Shown: one piece after another, positions 15,999 to 26,300 of the stretch | Layout of the letters: each line of letters opens with the position of its first letter | Numbering within the stretch: position 1 is the stretch's first letter | Origin: a virus | Strand: one strand, 5' to 3' | DNA length: 59,011 nucleotides | Virus record (IMG/VR): IMGVR_UViG_3300049215_000847 | Coordinates: 1-59,011 of that record | Notes under the pieces: model-generated | Databases searched by the model: none | What the model saw: only the letters and a program-made list of their open reading frames with translations | Told to the model about the DNA's origin: nothing | Program-made: the position numbers and the translations under genes

Positions 15999-16792
15999 GC
16001 GCGGCGGCGGCGACATTCACGGCGCCGGGTGGCGAGCCGGCGGGGACGGCGATTCGGTACGAACTCCAGATCCTGACCGGAGTCACGATCGGCGATCTGC
16101 TCTATGTCGGCCATGTGTTTCGAGCGCGGATCCGTCAGCGCACGCTCGCGGGGATCGACGTGAACGGAGCCCCGTTCCGGCCCTATTCGACGAAAGGTCC
16201 TTACTATTTCTACCCGAACCGCGATGTGGGCAGCACGAGGAGAATCTCCGGCACTCGATCGCTGACCCGCGACCAAATCCGGGGCGCGCGAGCGACGGCG
16301 GCGGCAAACCGGTTCGCGAAAACCGCCCGGATCGGCATCCGGACGCCGTTCGGCATCCGCTATGAGTCCTATGCGGCCGCCAAAGCCGCGCACGGCGTAC
16401 CCACGGTAAACCTCTACGGCATGGAGCAGCATACCCACATGCTCGACACCATGGTCGTCAAGGTCGGTGGAATGGAAATCGACCAGGCCGCCGGCGAGTT
16501 CCTGGGATCCGGCTCTGACCTCGCCGCATTCGAGCAGAACACCCCGGCGAATCAGCTCCTCGTCGGGTTTTACGGCCCCGAAGCCGAGCGGGCGAAGGGG
16601 CAGAACGAAGGGAATTCGAAGACGCCGGCGCGAAAGTTCTTCGCGCTCAATGCCGACGACCTGGCTCTCGGTGAGCGCGCGATCGCCGAGCGGCAGCAGA
16701 TCCGGGCGGCCCGCGGCTCCCAACCCTCCGCGGCGCAGCAGATTGCGGTGGTGCCGTCCGGGCCGATCACGGACGAGGATCTCGGATTCTAG
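15995..16792 (+). CDS. Putative virion morphogenesis/tail completion protein
   Basis: 265 residues. The C-terminal part RKFFALNADDLALGERAIAERQ resembles the end of Mu gpG-like virion morphogenesis proteins (FLGLSxxDxxxI pattern), and residues 40-60 (FRARIRQRTLAGIDVNGAPFRPYS) match the IDxxGxPFxPLS block of the same group. Such proteins complete the tail or connector. It lies directly before the tail-terminator-like gene. Confidence 0.6.
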   Translation: MSAAAATFTAPGGEPAGTAIRYELQILTGVTIGDLLYVGHVFRARIRQRTLAGIDVNGAPFRPYSTKGPYYFYPNRDVGSTRRISGTRSLTRDQIRGARATAAANRFAKTARIGIRTPFGIRYESYAAAKAAHGVPTVNLYGMEQHTHMLDTMVVKVGGMEIDQAAGEFLGSGSDLAAFEQNTPANQLLVGFYGPEAERAKGQNEGNSKTPARKFFALNADDLALGERAIAERQQIRAARGSQPSAAQQIAVVPSGPITDEDLGF

Positions 16793-17314
16793 ATGGCGCA
16801 GATCAGCAAGTACGTACGGGATGCCCTCAAGGCCCAGCTTTCGGCGGTAGGCACGGGCTTCAATGACCGCCTCGCCGCGATCGCGACGACTTACGGCATC
16901 GGGGCATGGACGGTGGATTGGTCGGCCGAGAGCACGAACTTCCTCTTCGGCCGTGTGAACCCTCAGGCGATCGAGGAATCGAGCGTCCTGACGTACCCAC
17001 TGCTGACGATCGACACGCTGCGCAGCCAGCACACCAACCGCGTGAAGTTCGCCACCTTCGCGGGCCCGGTGCAGGCCATCGTCGAAGTGCACCACAGCTG
17101 GCAGCAGGAGTCCGTCCTGGCGGATTTCGCGTCCTGGGTGGATGCTACCGAAGACGCGATGGTCGCCGCGCTCAACGACCAAAGTGCCCAGTTCTGGCCG
17201 GGTAATCTCCTCTGGGCCGGGCAGGTGGCGTTGCAGCGCGGGCCGATCGCGATGGGTGGCTACGGCTGGCTGCAGACGGCTGTTTTCGCCTGCAATTTCG
17301 AACTGATCGCCTGA
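16793..17314 (+). CDS. Putative tail terminator/neck protein
   Basis: 173 residues beginning on the base after the previous stop codon. Mixed alpha/beta with a long helix at 1-25 and strands bearing VQAIVEVHHSW. Size and position (between virion morphogenesis and tail tube) fit a tail-terminator protein, which caps the tail tube. No direct sequence motif proves it. Confidence 0.5.
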   Translation: MAQISKYVRDALKAQLSAVGTGFNDRLAAIATTYGIGAWTVDWSAESTNFLFGRVNPQAIEESSVLTYPLLTIDTLRSQHTNRVKFATFAGPVQAIVEVHHSWQQESVLADFASWVDATEDAMVAALNDQSAQFWPGNLLWAGQVALQRGPIAMGGYGWLQTAVFACNFELIA

Positions 17315-17326
17315 ACAGGAGTTTCC

Positions 17327-17665
17327 ATGAAATACATTCTGATCGGTGGGCCCTTCGAGGTCTACGACACGCAACATTCCGGGGAAGGCCATCTCGCCAG
17401 TTGTACCCTAGGCGGTGAATTCGAGATGGATCAGGCGCTCGCCGAACGCGCCATTGTGGAGGGAGCCGCACTCCTCCCGGCGTCGGCGTTCGAAGCGCTG
17501 CCGAAGCCTTTCACGGCGGAGGAGCTCAAGCGCTACCCCAATCCCCGGCTCCAGGCGGCCGCGCCGCCCGACTTTCACGAGAAGCTGCTCGCGGCGCGCA
17601 TCGCACTCCACGACTTCCGCCAGCAGCTCATCGGCGCCCCTGGGGCGCCCCCCAAGGAGGCGTAA
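17327..17665 (+). CDS. Hypothetical tail-region protein
   Basis: 112 residues with AGGAG upstream of ATG. The first 40 residues are strand-like (KYILIGGPFEVYD), the rest helical with a Pro/Ala-rich tail. Located just before the tail tube gene. Function unknown. Confidence 0.5.
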   Translation: MKYILIGGPFEVYDTQHSGEGHLASCTLGGEFEMDQALAERAIVEGAALLPASAFEALPKPFTAEELKRYPNPRLQAAAPPDFHEKLLAARIALHDFRQQLIGAPGAPPKEA

Positions 17666-17671
17666 TCCACC

Positions 17672-18721
17672 ATGCCGCAATTCACCTCACCCAATTTCGA
17701 GCGTGTCGTCGTGCAGCCGCAGACGACCTTCAACACCGTGCCGAACACCGGAGGCACCTGGACCACGACGGGGGCCAAGCTCATCCGCAGCGTCGTCAAC
17801 GGCTGCAAGATCAAGGCGGACCCGCCGCTTGTCCCTGTGCCGTGGAAAACGGGCACCCGCTCGCCCCAGCCGGGCATCGTCGGCCGCAAATCGAACGCGA
17901 CGTTTGCCTTGACCAACCTGCCCGTCATCCCCAGCGGAACCGCGGGCACGGCTCCCGATGCGGATTGCATCTTCCAGGGAATCTTCGGCGCGGCGCCCAC
18001 CGTGAGCGCTGGCGTGAGCGTTTCCTACGCCTTTGCCGATTCGACGTTCAAACCGTTCATCGTCTCGCGCTTCCAGCACGGCTTCTCCGGCCTCACGAAC
18101 CAATTCGGGATTGGGGCAATCCCGACCGACTTCAGCCTTGCGCTGAACGGCGACATTTTCACCATGGGAGTCAACGGCCCGTTGTTTTGGGCGCTCGACT
18201 CGGAGAACTTTGCGAACGAGGACACGGCCGGGCTCGCCGGCCTGACCTCGTTTCCGGCGGAGCTGTCGAGCCCGACGGTGGCCGGTTCGATCCTGCAGGG
18301 CTTCACCGGTATCGCAACCTTCGATGGCAACGGCATGGACACCACGACCGCGCCGCTGGTCGCGTGCTCGATCCGCGGCCGCACTGGCGCCGCCTACGTG
18401 CTCGACGCCTTCGGGAATGCCTATCCGGCGCTGCCGGTCGGCGGCCCACGTTCGGTGAGTCTTTCCTGCACCTTCGCGGACACGGACGCCTCGGCGCTCA
18501 ACAACCTGAAGGTGAAAGCAAAGTCGAAGACGCCGCTCAACGTCACCATTCAGGTAGGCACCACCGCTGGCGCGATCGTCACCATGACTCTGAAGTCGGT
18601 CCAACTCTCGGTGCCCGACTACGCCGATGACAATGCGCGCGTGACGGTCGCGTTCGGCGAGTCGCCGGCGCACGCGACGGCGATCGCCAACGTCGACGAC
18701 TTCACGGTTGTCTTTACGTAG
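17672..18721 (+). CDS. Major tail tube protein
   Basis: 349 residues, beta-rich throughout with Gly/Thr/Ser-rich strands and no long helices. It precedes the frameshifted chaperone pair and the tape measure, the invariant location of the tail tube gene in siphophages. The extra length relative to a minimal tube protein (about 200) suggests a C-terminal surface domain. Confidence 0.75.
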   Translation: MPQFTSPNFERVVVQPQTTFNTVPNTGGTWTTTGAKLIRSVVNGCKIKADPPLVPVPWKTGTRSPQPGIVGRKSNATFALTNLPVIPSGTAGTAPDADCIFQGIFGAAPTVSAGVSVSYAFADSTFKPFIVSRFQHGFSGLTNQFGIGAIPTDFSLALNGDIFTMGVNGPLFWALDSENFANEDTAGLAGLTSFPAELSSPTVAGSILQGFTGIATFDGNGMDTTTAPLVACSIRGRTGAAYVLDAFGNAYPALPVGGPRSVSLSCTFADTDASALNNLKVKAKSKTPLNVTIQVGTTAGAIVTMTLKSVQLSVPDYADDNARVTVAFGESPAHATAIANVDDFTVVFT

Positions 18722-18739
18722 GCGAAAAAGAGGAAAGCT

Positions 18740-19378
18740 ATGTCGTTCTCTCCCACAATCACCCACGACTCCAAGACCGTGCCGGGCGTCCGGTTCACGG
18801 TTCGCCGCATGGGCTTCGGCCGAAGGGTCGATCTCGATTTTAAGACCCTCGAGCTGAGACAGCGGCTCCGGGAGCTCGAGATTGAAAATCCCCCGCTGAC
18901 GGATCGCGAGAAGGAACTCGCCGAGCAGTTGTCTATCGCGCGGAAGAAGGCGATGGCGGTCCCGCCGGAGGAATTCGAAGCGGTTCTCGCCGGGGATGTC
19001 AGGCCCCTCGTCGAACTGCTGGCGGCGGCATCCGACGTTTCGACTCGCAAGCGCCGTGCCGCGCTTGCTGAGGAGTACTCCGTCGTCGAGCTGAAGATTC
19101 GAGCCGAATGGATCCGAGCCGGCCTGGTCTCGATCGAACACAAGCCCGACGGCAACGAGAAGGGCGAGTATGACGGGATCACAGCCGAACAGATCCTGGC
19201 GGATGCCCCTCCCCAGTTGGCGCTCGAAATCTATGACTCCCTCGCGAAGGACGGCAAGATCGCCGGAGACGACGCAAAAAACTCGTTCTCGCCTACCACT
19301 TCTGGCGCACCGGTGGGTGGAAAAACCGACGTTTCAACTGCGCCCACTGCCGAGCTCCAGCCGGCGGCCACTTCGTAG
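18740..19378 (+). CDS. Tail assembly chaperone, short (G-like) form
   Basis: 212 residues, helical (DLDFKTLELRQRLRELEIENP and a long helix at 55-85), ending in a low-complexity Ser/Thr/Pro/Ala tail. In siphophages this gene sits between tail tube and tape measure and its product keeps the tape measure soluble. The reading frame contains a slippery heptamer at 19276-19282, where a portion of ribosomes would shift into the longer product. Confidence 0.85.
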   Translation: MSFSPTITHDSKTVPGVRFTVRRMGFGRRVDLDFKTLELRQRLRELEIENPPLTDREKELAEQLSIARKKAMAVPPEEFEAVLAGDVRPLVELLAAASDVSTRKRRAALAEEYSVVELKIRAEWIRAGLVSIEHKPDGNEKGEYDGITAEQILADAPPQLALEIYDSLAKDGKIAGDDAKNSFSPTTSGAPVGGKTDVSTAPTAELQPAATS

Positions 19379-19716
19379 ACCGGAACTGCTTCAAGTACTT
19401 CGCGGCCGATGTAAAGCCGCGCCGCCGAAAGTGGTGGCGGCCCACATTTGAAGGGCGCCGGCGCGGGAAGCACGGTATCGAGCCGTTCTATTGGTCCACC
19501 GCCGAGCCGGCCGAAAGCGAATGCCCGGTCTCGGCGATCACGGCCAGGTCGATCGAGCTCGTGCAGATTGTGAACTCCTTGCACATCGTGCAGCAATCCT
19601 CGGGCGCCGGTGTTTCCGCCGATCGTCTGCCTGGCGCAATTGCCGACGCAATTCGCATCTGTGAATACGAGTCGAAGACGATCGAAACCGCCATGGACGA
19701 AGCCCTGAACTCCTAA
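18740..19716 (+). CDS. Tail assembly chaperone, frameshifted (GT-like) form
   Basis: Slipping -1 at A_AAA_AAC (19276-19282) joins the first 181 codons to an open frame that runs to the TAA at 19714-19716, giving about 325 residues. The downstream frame has no convincing start of its own (an upstream stop lies at about 19234). It is clearly coding, with a CxxC-bearing segment reading FNCAHCRAPAGGHF, Arg/Trp-rich patches and a final helical part. It stops five bases before the tape measure start, as expected of GT. The T part binds tape measure and tail tube in the known lambda model. Confidence 0.85.
19276..19282 (+). promoter_or_regulatory. Programmed -1 ribosomal frameshift site A_AAA_AAC
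   Basis: In the G frame the codons are GCA AAA AAC, placing the canonical X_XXY_YYZ heptamer in the right phase. A long open -1 frame follows at once. This site type is well known in bacterial translation and in siphophage tail chaperone genes. Confidence 0.88.
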
Positions 19717-19720
19717 AGTC

Positions 19721-22588
19721 ATGCCATACGATATGCAAATCAACGCCGGGGTCACCGGCGTCGATCAGGTCGAGCGGCTGGGGGCGGCGACCGAACAGCA
19801 GACTGCCCGGACCACGCGTCTCAACGAGGCGATCCAGCAGTACATGCTTTCCAATGACAAATTGTTGGAGAAGTATGTGCAAATGCAGGCGCAGGAAGTG
19901 CGCCTCGAATCGCTGCGCGAACAGCATCGGATGCAGACGGAGCGGCTCGCGGCCGCAGAATCCCTGCTGGCAAAAGGGATTGAGGAGTCGACCGTGGCGG
20001 CCATTGTGGGGGCTCGTGCGCAAGACGGCCTCGCATCGAGTACGGGCCGTATGACCAGCAGCACGATGGCGGCTACGGCGGCGCTGCGCGAACTCGAAGG
20101 CGGCATGTCGATTCGGGCGGCCGGTAATTTCCTGATGACGATCCAGGGGGTCGGGACGGCCTTGCAGGCGGCGTTTCCCCTAGTCGGCGCAGTCGCTCTC
20201 CTGGGCGTCCTGGATCAGATGGGGAACAAGCTCGGAATCCACCTGGATTTTTGGAACGATATCGCCCGCGCCCAAAAAGACTCTCACGCCGAGTTGCAAA
20301 AAGCCACGGCCGAATACGACCGCCAGCTCCAACAATTAAAGGAAATCCAAAAGCAGGAGCGTAGGCGATCGCTCATCGCGAAGGATCCGAAGAACGGGGC
20401 GATGATGGCTGACGTCGCCGATGCGACGGATGTAGGCGATGTCTCCTCCATCTCGTCTCGCGTGCAATCCCTTCGCCAGGATCTCGATTCCTTGCGGCGT
20501 ATGGCATCGCCGACAAAGCTTCTACCGCTTCGTCCGGAGGATATGGTCAGGGCGGGGTTGATGGGCGTCGATACGATCGGCGAGGCCGAGGCGCGCATCC
20601 CTGACACCCAGAAGGCCCTCATCGCCGCCGAGGCCGGACTCCGGACGGCGATGGAGCAACTCCGGCTGGACGGCGAGAAAGTCGATGAGGACATTGCCAA
20701 GAAGCGTGAGGAAGCCAATCGCAAGAGCCTTCAGGTTGAGCAGCAGATCGCGGAGCTGCGGAAGCGGGGACTAGAAGCCTATGAAGCGGCCGCACTCGGG
20801 AATAATCCGATCGCGCGCGCAATGGCGGCTCAGTCGAAGGTCGGCATCGATAAGGCCGACGAGATAAGGCGCCTCACCGCTGAGGGACGTCCGCTCACCG
20901 CGCAAGAACGCACCGATGTTGACCTGGCCTTCTTCTACCGCGGATTAGCAGCAAGCGCAGACCTTCAAGCCGCGATCAACAAGGACGCGCACGATCGCGC
21001 GGAGCGGATCAAGGACGTGCCGATGCCCTGGGATCGGATGGAGATGCTCAAGGCCATGCGTCTCGACGTCAGAGAAGGCCAGGAAGATCCGGACTCGATC
21101 TTCTCGTTTCGGGCGACCCTTCCCAGAATTCCCCCACCTCCCGGTTATCGCTCCCCCGAGCAGCAGCTTCGCGATTCCCGCGATGATGAACGCCGGTTCT
21201 TCGGCACGTTCCGCGCTAGCGCTGCCCTGTCCGGCATGCCGGAGGGCGACCAGGTTGAAGCGACCTATCAGGCGCGGCTTCACTTCGCAGACGAAGAAAT
21301 GAAGGCTCAGCTTCGCATTGCGGACGCCAAAAAAGACATAGCAGCTCGCGAGGATGCGCTCGACGAAGCCCAGCAGAAGCGCTACGACGCGGCTCTCGAA
21401 CGAGAGCAGGCGCTACTTGAGATCGCCGTCAAAGAAAAGGACCAGTTTGCCTCGACCGTGGTGGGCCTCGTCGGCGCCGCCCGCTCCGGCGGGAGCGCCG
21501 GCGTCGGTCGATTCTTTATGGGCGAGCTGAACAAGATTGAGGACACCGTTGTTGGCAATCTCGCCAGAATGGCTTACGGCGATCCCACGAAAGGGACGGG
21601 GCTCTCGGGCCTTATCCCGCACGCCCAGAGCGGATTCTTGAGCAAACTTCTGCAGGGAACCGCCTTCGGCCCTGACCCGCTGAAAAGCGCGGGACTGACC
21701 CTGTCGGCGGCCGGCGCCAAGCTGGATCTTGCCGCACAGCACCTTCTCTCCATCTCCAGCACGGGAGGCGGTGGTGGCCTGGTACGGGGCGCCGCGTCGG
21801 TAGCTGGCAGCGCAACGGCTGGATTTGGGGGCGGCGGGTATGTCGATCCCACTACGGGCGATTACATCAACGAGAACGGCGATGATCTTACGGCCGCGCT
21901 TGGCGATTTCAACACCCTCGATTCGGGCCTCGGCGCTCCGATGGGAGGGATGCCCTCGTGGGCCGGCAGTAGTGCGGGCAGCGCAACCAGCTCCCTTGCC
22001 AAGGTGGCCGGGGTAGCCGGCGGCGCCTTCATGGGCTATCAAGGCATCAGCAACATCCTGAAGGGTGGCACCCAGAACGCGATCGGCGGCACGGGAGAAC
22101 TCCTGAGTGGCATTGGCGCGATCCTGCCGGCGATCAGCTCCTCTCTCGCCATCGCGGGTCCGATCGGCATGATCGCGGGCCTCGGCCTGGGGTTCATCTC
22201 AAGCATGATCGGGGATCCCAAACAGAACCGCGAAAATCAGATCTCCCGGACCCTCCAGATGGGCCAGTACATCGCGCCGGTCTCGATTAATGCGGCGATG
22301 AGCACCAGCGGCACCTACATGGATTACGACCGCTTCGGAGGCTTGAGGAGTTCCGATCTCTCGCCCTTCCCTACAATCCAATCGGGCTACCTCGATCCCT
22401 GGAACCACAACACGATCATCCCGGGGCGGACGACCAGTTCATTCGGGGCGCCCACGGGCGGCACGACGGTGAATATCAGCGCCCTCGATGCCAAGAGCAT
22501 CCTCGACCGTCATATGGATATCGCCGACGCGGTCCTGCTGGCCCTGGATCGGGGTACTCCCCTCGGCGAAAGAATCCAGCACTCCTGA
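19721..22588 (+). CDS. Tape measure protein
   Basis: 955 residues, the first half strongly helical with coiled-coil stretches (about 25-85 and 195-340), a hydrophobic segment near 140-170, and a Gly/Ala/Ser-rich C-terminal half with a hydrophobic stretch near 785-830 that may be inserted into the host membrane during DNA entry. At 1.5 angstrom per residue a helix this long implies a tail of roughly 140 nm. Position after the chaperone pair confirms the role. Confidence 0.9.
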   Translation: MPYDMQINAGVTGVDQVERLGAATEQQTARTTRLNEAIQQYMLSNDKLLEKYVQMQAQEVRLESLREQHRMQTERLAAAESLLAKGIEESTVAAIVGARAQDGLASSTGRMTSSTMAATAALRELEGGMSIRAAGNFLMTIQGVGTALQAAFPLVGAVALLGVLDQMGNKLGIHLDFWNDIARAQKDSHAELQKATAEYDRQLQQLKEIQKQERRRSLIAKDPKNGAMMADVADATDVGDVSSISSRVQSLRQDLDSLRRMASPTKLLPLRPEDMVRAGLMGVDTIGEAEARIPDTQKALIAAEAGLRTAMEQLRLDGEKVDEDIAKKREEANRKSLQVEQQIAELRKRGLEAYEAAALGNNPIARAMAAQSKVGIDKADEIRRLTAEGRPLTAQERTDVDLAFFYRGLAASADLQAAINKDAHDRAERIKDVPMPWDRMEMLKAMRLDVREGQEDPDSIFSFRATLPRIPPPPGYRSPEQQLRDSRDDERRFFGTFRASAALSGMPEGDQVEATYQARLHFADEEMKAQLRIADAKKDIAAREDALDEAQQKRYDAALEREQALLEIAVKEKDQFASTVVGLVGAARSGGSAGVGRFFMGELNKIEDTVVGNLARMAYGDPTKGTGLSGLIPHAQSGFLSKLLQGTAFGPDPLKSAGLTLSAAGAKLDLAAQHLLSISSTGGGGGLVRGAASVAGSATAGFGGGGYVDPTTGDYINENGDDLTAALGDFNTLDSGLGAPMGGMPSWAGSSAGSATSSLAKVAGVAGGAFMGYQGISNILKGGTQNAIGGTGELLSGIGAILPAISSSLAIAGPIGMIAGLGLGFISSMIGDPKQNRENQISRTLQMGQYIAPVSINAAMSTSGTYMDYDRFGGLRSSDLSPFPTIQSGYLDPWNHNTIIPGRTTSSFGAPTGGTTVNISALDAKSILDRHMDIADAVLLALDRGTPLGERIQHS

Positions 22589-22593
22589 CTGCT

Positions 22594-23361
22594 ATGGCCG
22601 GCACGCTCCCCACCGTTCGCGGCACCGCCCAGGCGCTCTACCCGGTGACACGCCGCATCGAGTTCCTGACCGACGTCGCGATCGCGCTCAACTACACCGA
22701 GCAGCGCTCGAAGCTCCGGCCACCTCTCACCCGGTTCGTCTTCCCGTACAGCCGGATGACGGCCACTGACATGGCATCGGTCCGCAGTTTTCTCGAATCC
22801 CAAAAAGGCCAGTTCGATACGAGCTGGTCGGTGACGCTGGGAGCGACAACGTACAACCACCTCACCTTAGAGGATTCGGTGTTCGAGGTCCTGGAGCAGG
22901 CCGAGACGAAGACCACGTATGGTTTCACCCTGCGCTGCCGGCAGACGCAGAACCCCGGGCAGACGGCAGGATCGCCGGGCGGGACCTTCCCGACGCTTTC
23001 CGCCGGCGTCACCTGCCAGCTGCCCTATACCCAGATCCGCCGCTATTCGGTCCTGCTGAACGACAACCCGACCTCCGGGAATCGGTATACCTGGACCTGG
23101 TTCGGCGGCGGCCTGTCGGGATTTCCCACGGGCTCGCTGCACGGATGGACGCTGGCGTATCAGGTTCTCTCGGACGCCGACCTGGCCACGCTGGAGACCT
23201 TTTACCGGAACCAGTGGGGCCGCTGGTCCAGCTTCACCTTTGTGGACCCCGAGACGAACATCAGCTATTCGAAATGCCGATTCGATGACGACGCGCTCGA
23301 AATCTCCCACCAGCAGCCGAATGTCAGCAGCCTGACCCTGAAGATCCTCGAGACCAATTAG
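22594..23361 (+). CDS. Distal tail protein/minor tail protein (DUF2460-gpM-like)
   Basis: 255 residues with two related halves: YPVTRRIEFLTDVAIALNYTEQRSKLRP and, later, a strand-rich repeat with SDADLATLETFYRNQWGRWSSFTFVDPETN. The pattern LxxFYxxxxGxxxxFxFxDP is characteristic of tail proteins of the DUF2460/minor tail group, which connect tube to tip. Located directly after the tape measure. Confidence 0.75.
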   Translation: MAGTLPTVRGTAQALYPVTRRIEFLTDVAIALNYTEQRSKLRPPLTRFVFPYSRMTATDMASVRSFLESQKGQFDTSWSVTLGATTYNHLTLEDSVFEVLEQAETKTTYGFTLRCRQTQNPGQTAGSPGGTFPTLSAGVTCQLPYTQIRRYSVLLNDNPTSGNRYTWTWFGGGLSGFPTGSLHGWTLAYQVLSDADLATLETFYRNQWGRWSSFTFVDPETNISYSKCRFDDDALEISHQQPNVSSLTLKILETN

Positions 23362-23364
23362 CCC

Positions 23365-26300
23365 GTGTCCCTGACCACTATCCCAGCATCGAAAGAAGGC
23401 CCTTACGCGCCGTGTCTCCTCGCGACGTTTACGTTCCCGGACGGCTCGGTGCTTCGCGCCTCGACCCACAATTACAATTCGGCCGAGGGCGGAAACCAGT
23501 ACGCGGGAAACGACTATCTGGCCAGAGTCGACAGTCACGATATAGCCCAGATCCAGGCGCGCAGCGCGCAGGGTGTGGACCGCATCTCGGACGTCACGAT
23601 CCATCTGTATAACGCGGATCAGTACGTCTACCTCAACTATGAGGCAGCCGCCGGGAAGGGCTTCAAGGGCGCCATTCTGAAGCTCGCGATCGTCCTGATG
23701 GATATCGACCCTTCGACTGGACTCTACACTTTCTCGACGGATTCGCCGGCGCCGACTAAGTTCCAGGGTATCTGCGAGGCGCCGCAGGGCAGCGATGGCG
23801 GGGCGCAGACGCTGAGCATCCGGGCCACCACATCCCACAACCTGGCCAAGGTGGACTTCCCGATTGTCCATGTCCAGCAGCGGTGCGTGAACTACTTCCC
23901 CGCGAACGCGGCACAGCGTCTCGCCGGAGCGACCGACATCTCGAGCTGGTGGTGGAGCTGCGGGTACAACCCGGACCAGGCCGGCACGGATCCGGAGATC
24001 GGCGGGGACTGCCGGCGTGGCAACACGACGACGCCGTACGCGACGGATGCGCTCGGAAACGTCATCGCCGACGGCGCTGGAATCTACATTTCCTGCGGTT
24101 ACACGAAGGCGGACTGCCAGGTGCGGGGCATGTATACCTCAGACTCATCGAGTCGTGCCACCGGCCGGTTCACCGCCATCCAATGGGCGCCGCTGAACCG
24201 CGTCCAGCAGAGCAAGCAGTACTCGAGCGGCAAATGGGTTACAGTCCTGTCAGGTCGGAACGACTCGATTTACACCCGTTCCTATCCGATGCTGTACGGC
24301 AACCAATGGGTGAAGCAGCCGATCGTCGCGAATGTCCTCGGGGACGCGAACAGCACGCGGTGCGAGGTGGTGCTTTGCGTCGGCGATATTGGCCCGGACG
24401 GCATCGTCGAAGTGGTCGTCAATGGAGTGATCGTCCCGCCTCTGGGCTCGGCGTCGCCGCTGCTCGGGACGGGGCCGGACCCGCTTTTTCGCTGGAACTT
24501 CCTCGACCAGCTGACGACCACGTCTACCCACACCGGCAGCCGCAACGGGCGCGTGAACGGGGACCTGGGATGGAATGGGCAGGGAGATCCGTATGGAGGG
24601 CTCGCCACGATCGAGATCGTCGTGTACGCCGACCTGGCACAGTCCGGCGCTGCACCGTCGGTGCAGATCTGGGGAAAGGGACCGCGGATCGTCAAGTATG
24701 CTCCGATCGCATCCTACAACAACGGCGTGATCACGCTTCCGGCGGGCGCTGCAAACGTCGACATCGCCGGTAATTCGCCGTTCACGGTTCAGGTTCTCGG
24801 GAATTCGCTCGCCGCCGCCAATGGAGTTTTTCATCTCAGCACCTGGTCCTACGGGCCGCCCGGCACGGTCACTCTATCCGGAGGGCCCTCCGGCACGGGC
24901 ACTGGCGGATACATCCGGTATTTGGCACGCACGAACAATCCGGCCTGGGTGCTCTTCGATGCTCTCGTCTGGGGGAACTACAGCTTCCCCGAGCTCGATG
25001 TCGACTCCGTCATTGCCGCCGCGGCGATTTGCGATGTGCCGGTCAACTACCTCGACCTGAACGGCAATACCGCGACACACGCGCGCTTCATCGCCGAGTT
25101 CTCGGTGGAGGACCGACGCAAGGGGAACGAGCTGGTTGCCTCGCTTCTCCGGTCATTCCGGGCGCAGCTGATTCCGAATTCGGAAACCGGTCTCACCCAG
25201 GTCTTCATCCGGCAGACTCTGGCCGACCAGCACCCCTCTCCGATCGCCGGGTCGAACTACAATACGGCGGTCGCCTCGATCACGGCCGCCGGCGCGGCCG
25301 CGAACGGTTACGTGGCCTACCTGATCGACGAGTCCGTCATCCTGCAGGATGGCAATGGCAAGCCGAGCATCCGCGGGCCCTATTCCCTGGCCAATGCGCA
25401 GGCCGCCAACCAGGTCAGCTTCCCCTTCCAGGATGCGGATAACCAGTACGCCGACGATTCGATCCAGGTGGCGGACCCGGACGACGTCGCCCGGGCGGCC
25501 GGCTACCAGCTGGGCGGCCAGGCGATCGACGCCGGCCTCGCGGTAGTCGGCGTTTCGAGTTTCGATCAGGGCATCCGGATCGCCAATGTCATTATTGCCG
25601 AGGCGCTGCGCGGGAACGAGAGCCGCGACACGCGCGGCACCAGGTTGTGGGACGTCACCACGACGCACCGGCTTGAGCACCTGAAGGTCGGGCAGATCGT
25701 CCTCTTCCGGTATCAGGCGCTGCAGCTCCAGCCAGCCGTTCCTCTCCAGTCGCCGTCGGGCACCAACATCACCGGGATCCTCTGCCGGGTGGACGCCATC
25801 CAGCCGACGACCGACTACCGGCGCATGACGGTGACCCTGCGCTGGCACGACGACTACTGGTACACGGACTCCTATGGCCAAAAGGCCGCGCCGCCCTATT
25901 CCGAGCCTGGCACAGTCCTACCCACGCGGCCGCCATACCCGTGGAAGCCCTACGGCGAGCAGCCGGTGTCGGGAGACTCGATGTGGGCCGCGAGCGAATG
26001 GAACTTCGCCCTGGCGCAGTCTTATCCATCGGCCGCGAATGGCTGGGCATTGGCGTCCCTGACCGTCGCCGGGAATCCGCCGCTGAATCAGCCGATCGGG
26101 ACCGCGCAGCCGCCCCTGATGGCGCGCCAGGGGGCGACGGCCAACACCGGCGGCTCAATTCCCGGTGGCAGCCGGGTCTACGGCGCGATCGCCGTGCAGG
26201 ATGCGGCCGGCAACTGGTCGGTGCTGTCGAAGCTCTTCTCGGTAGATATTCCCGCCGGTACCGATACCAACGCCGTCACAACGCCGGCGATTGCCTGGCA

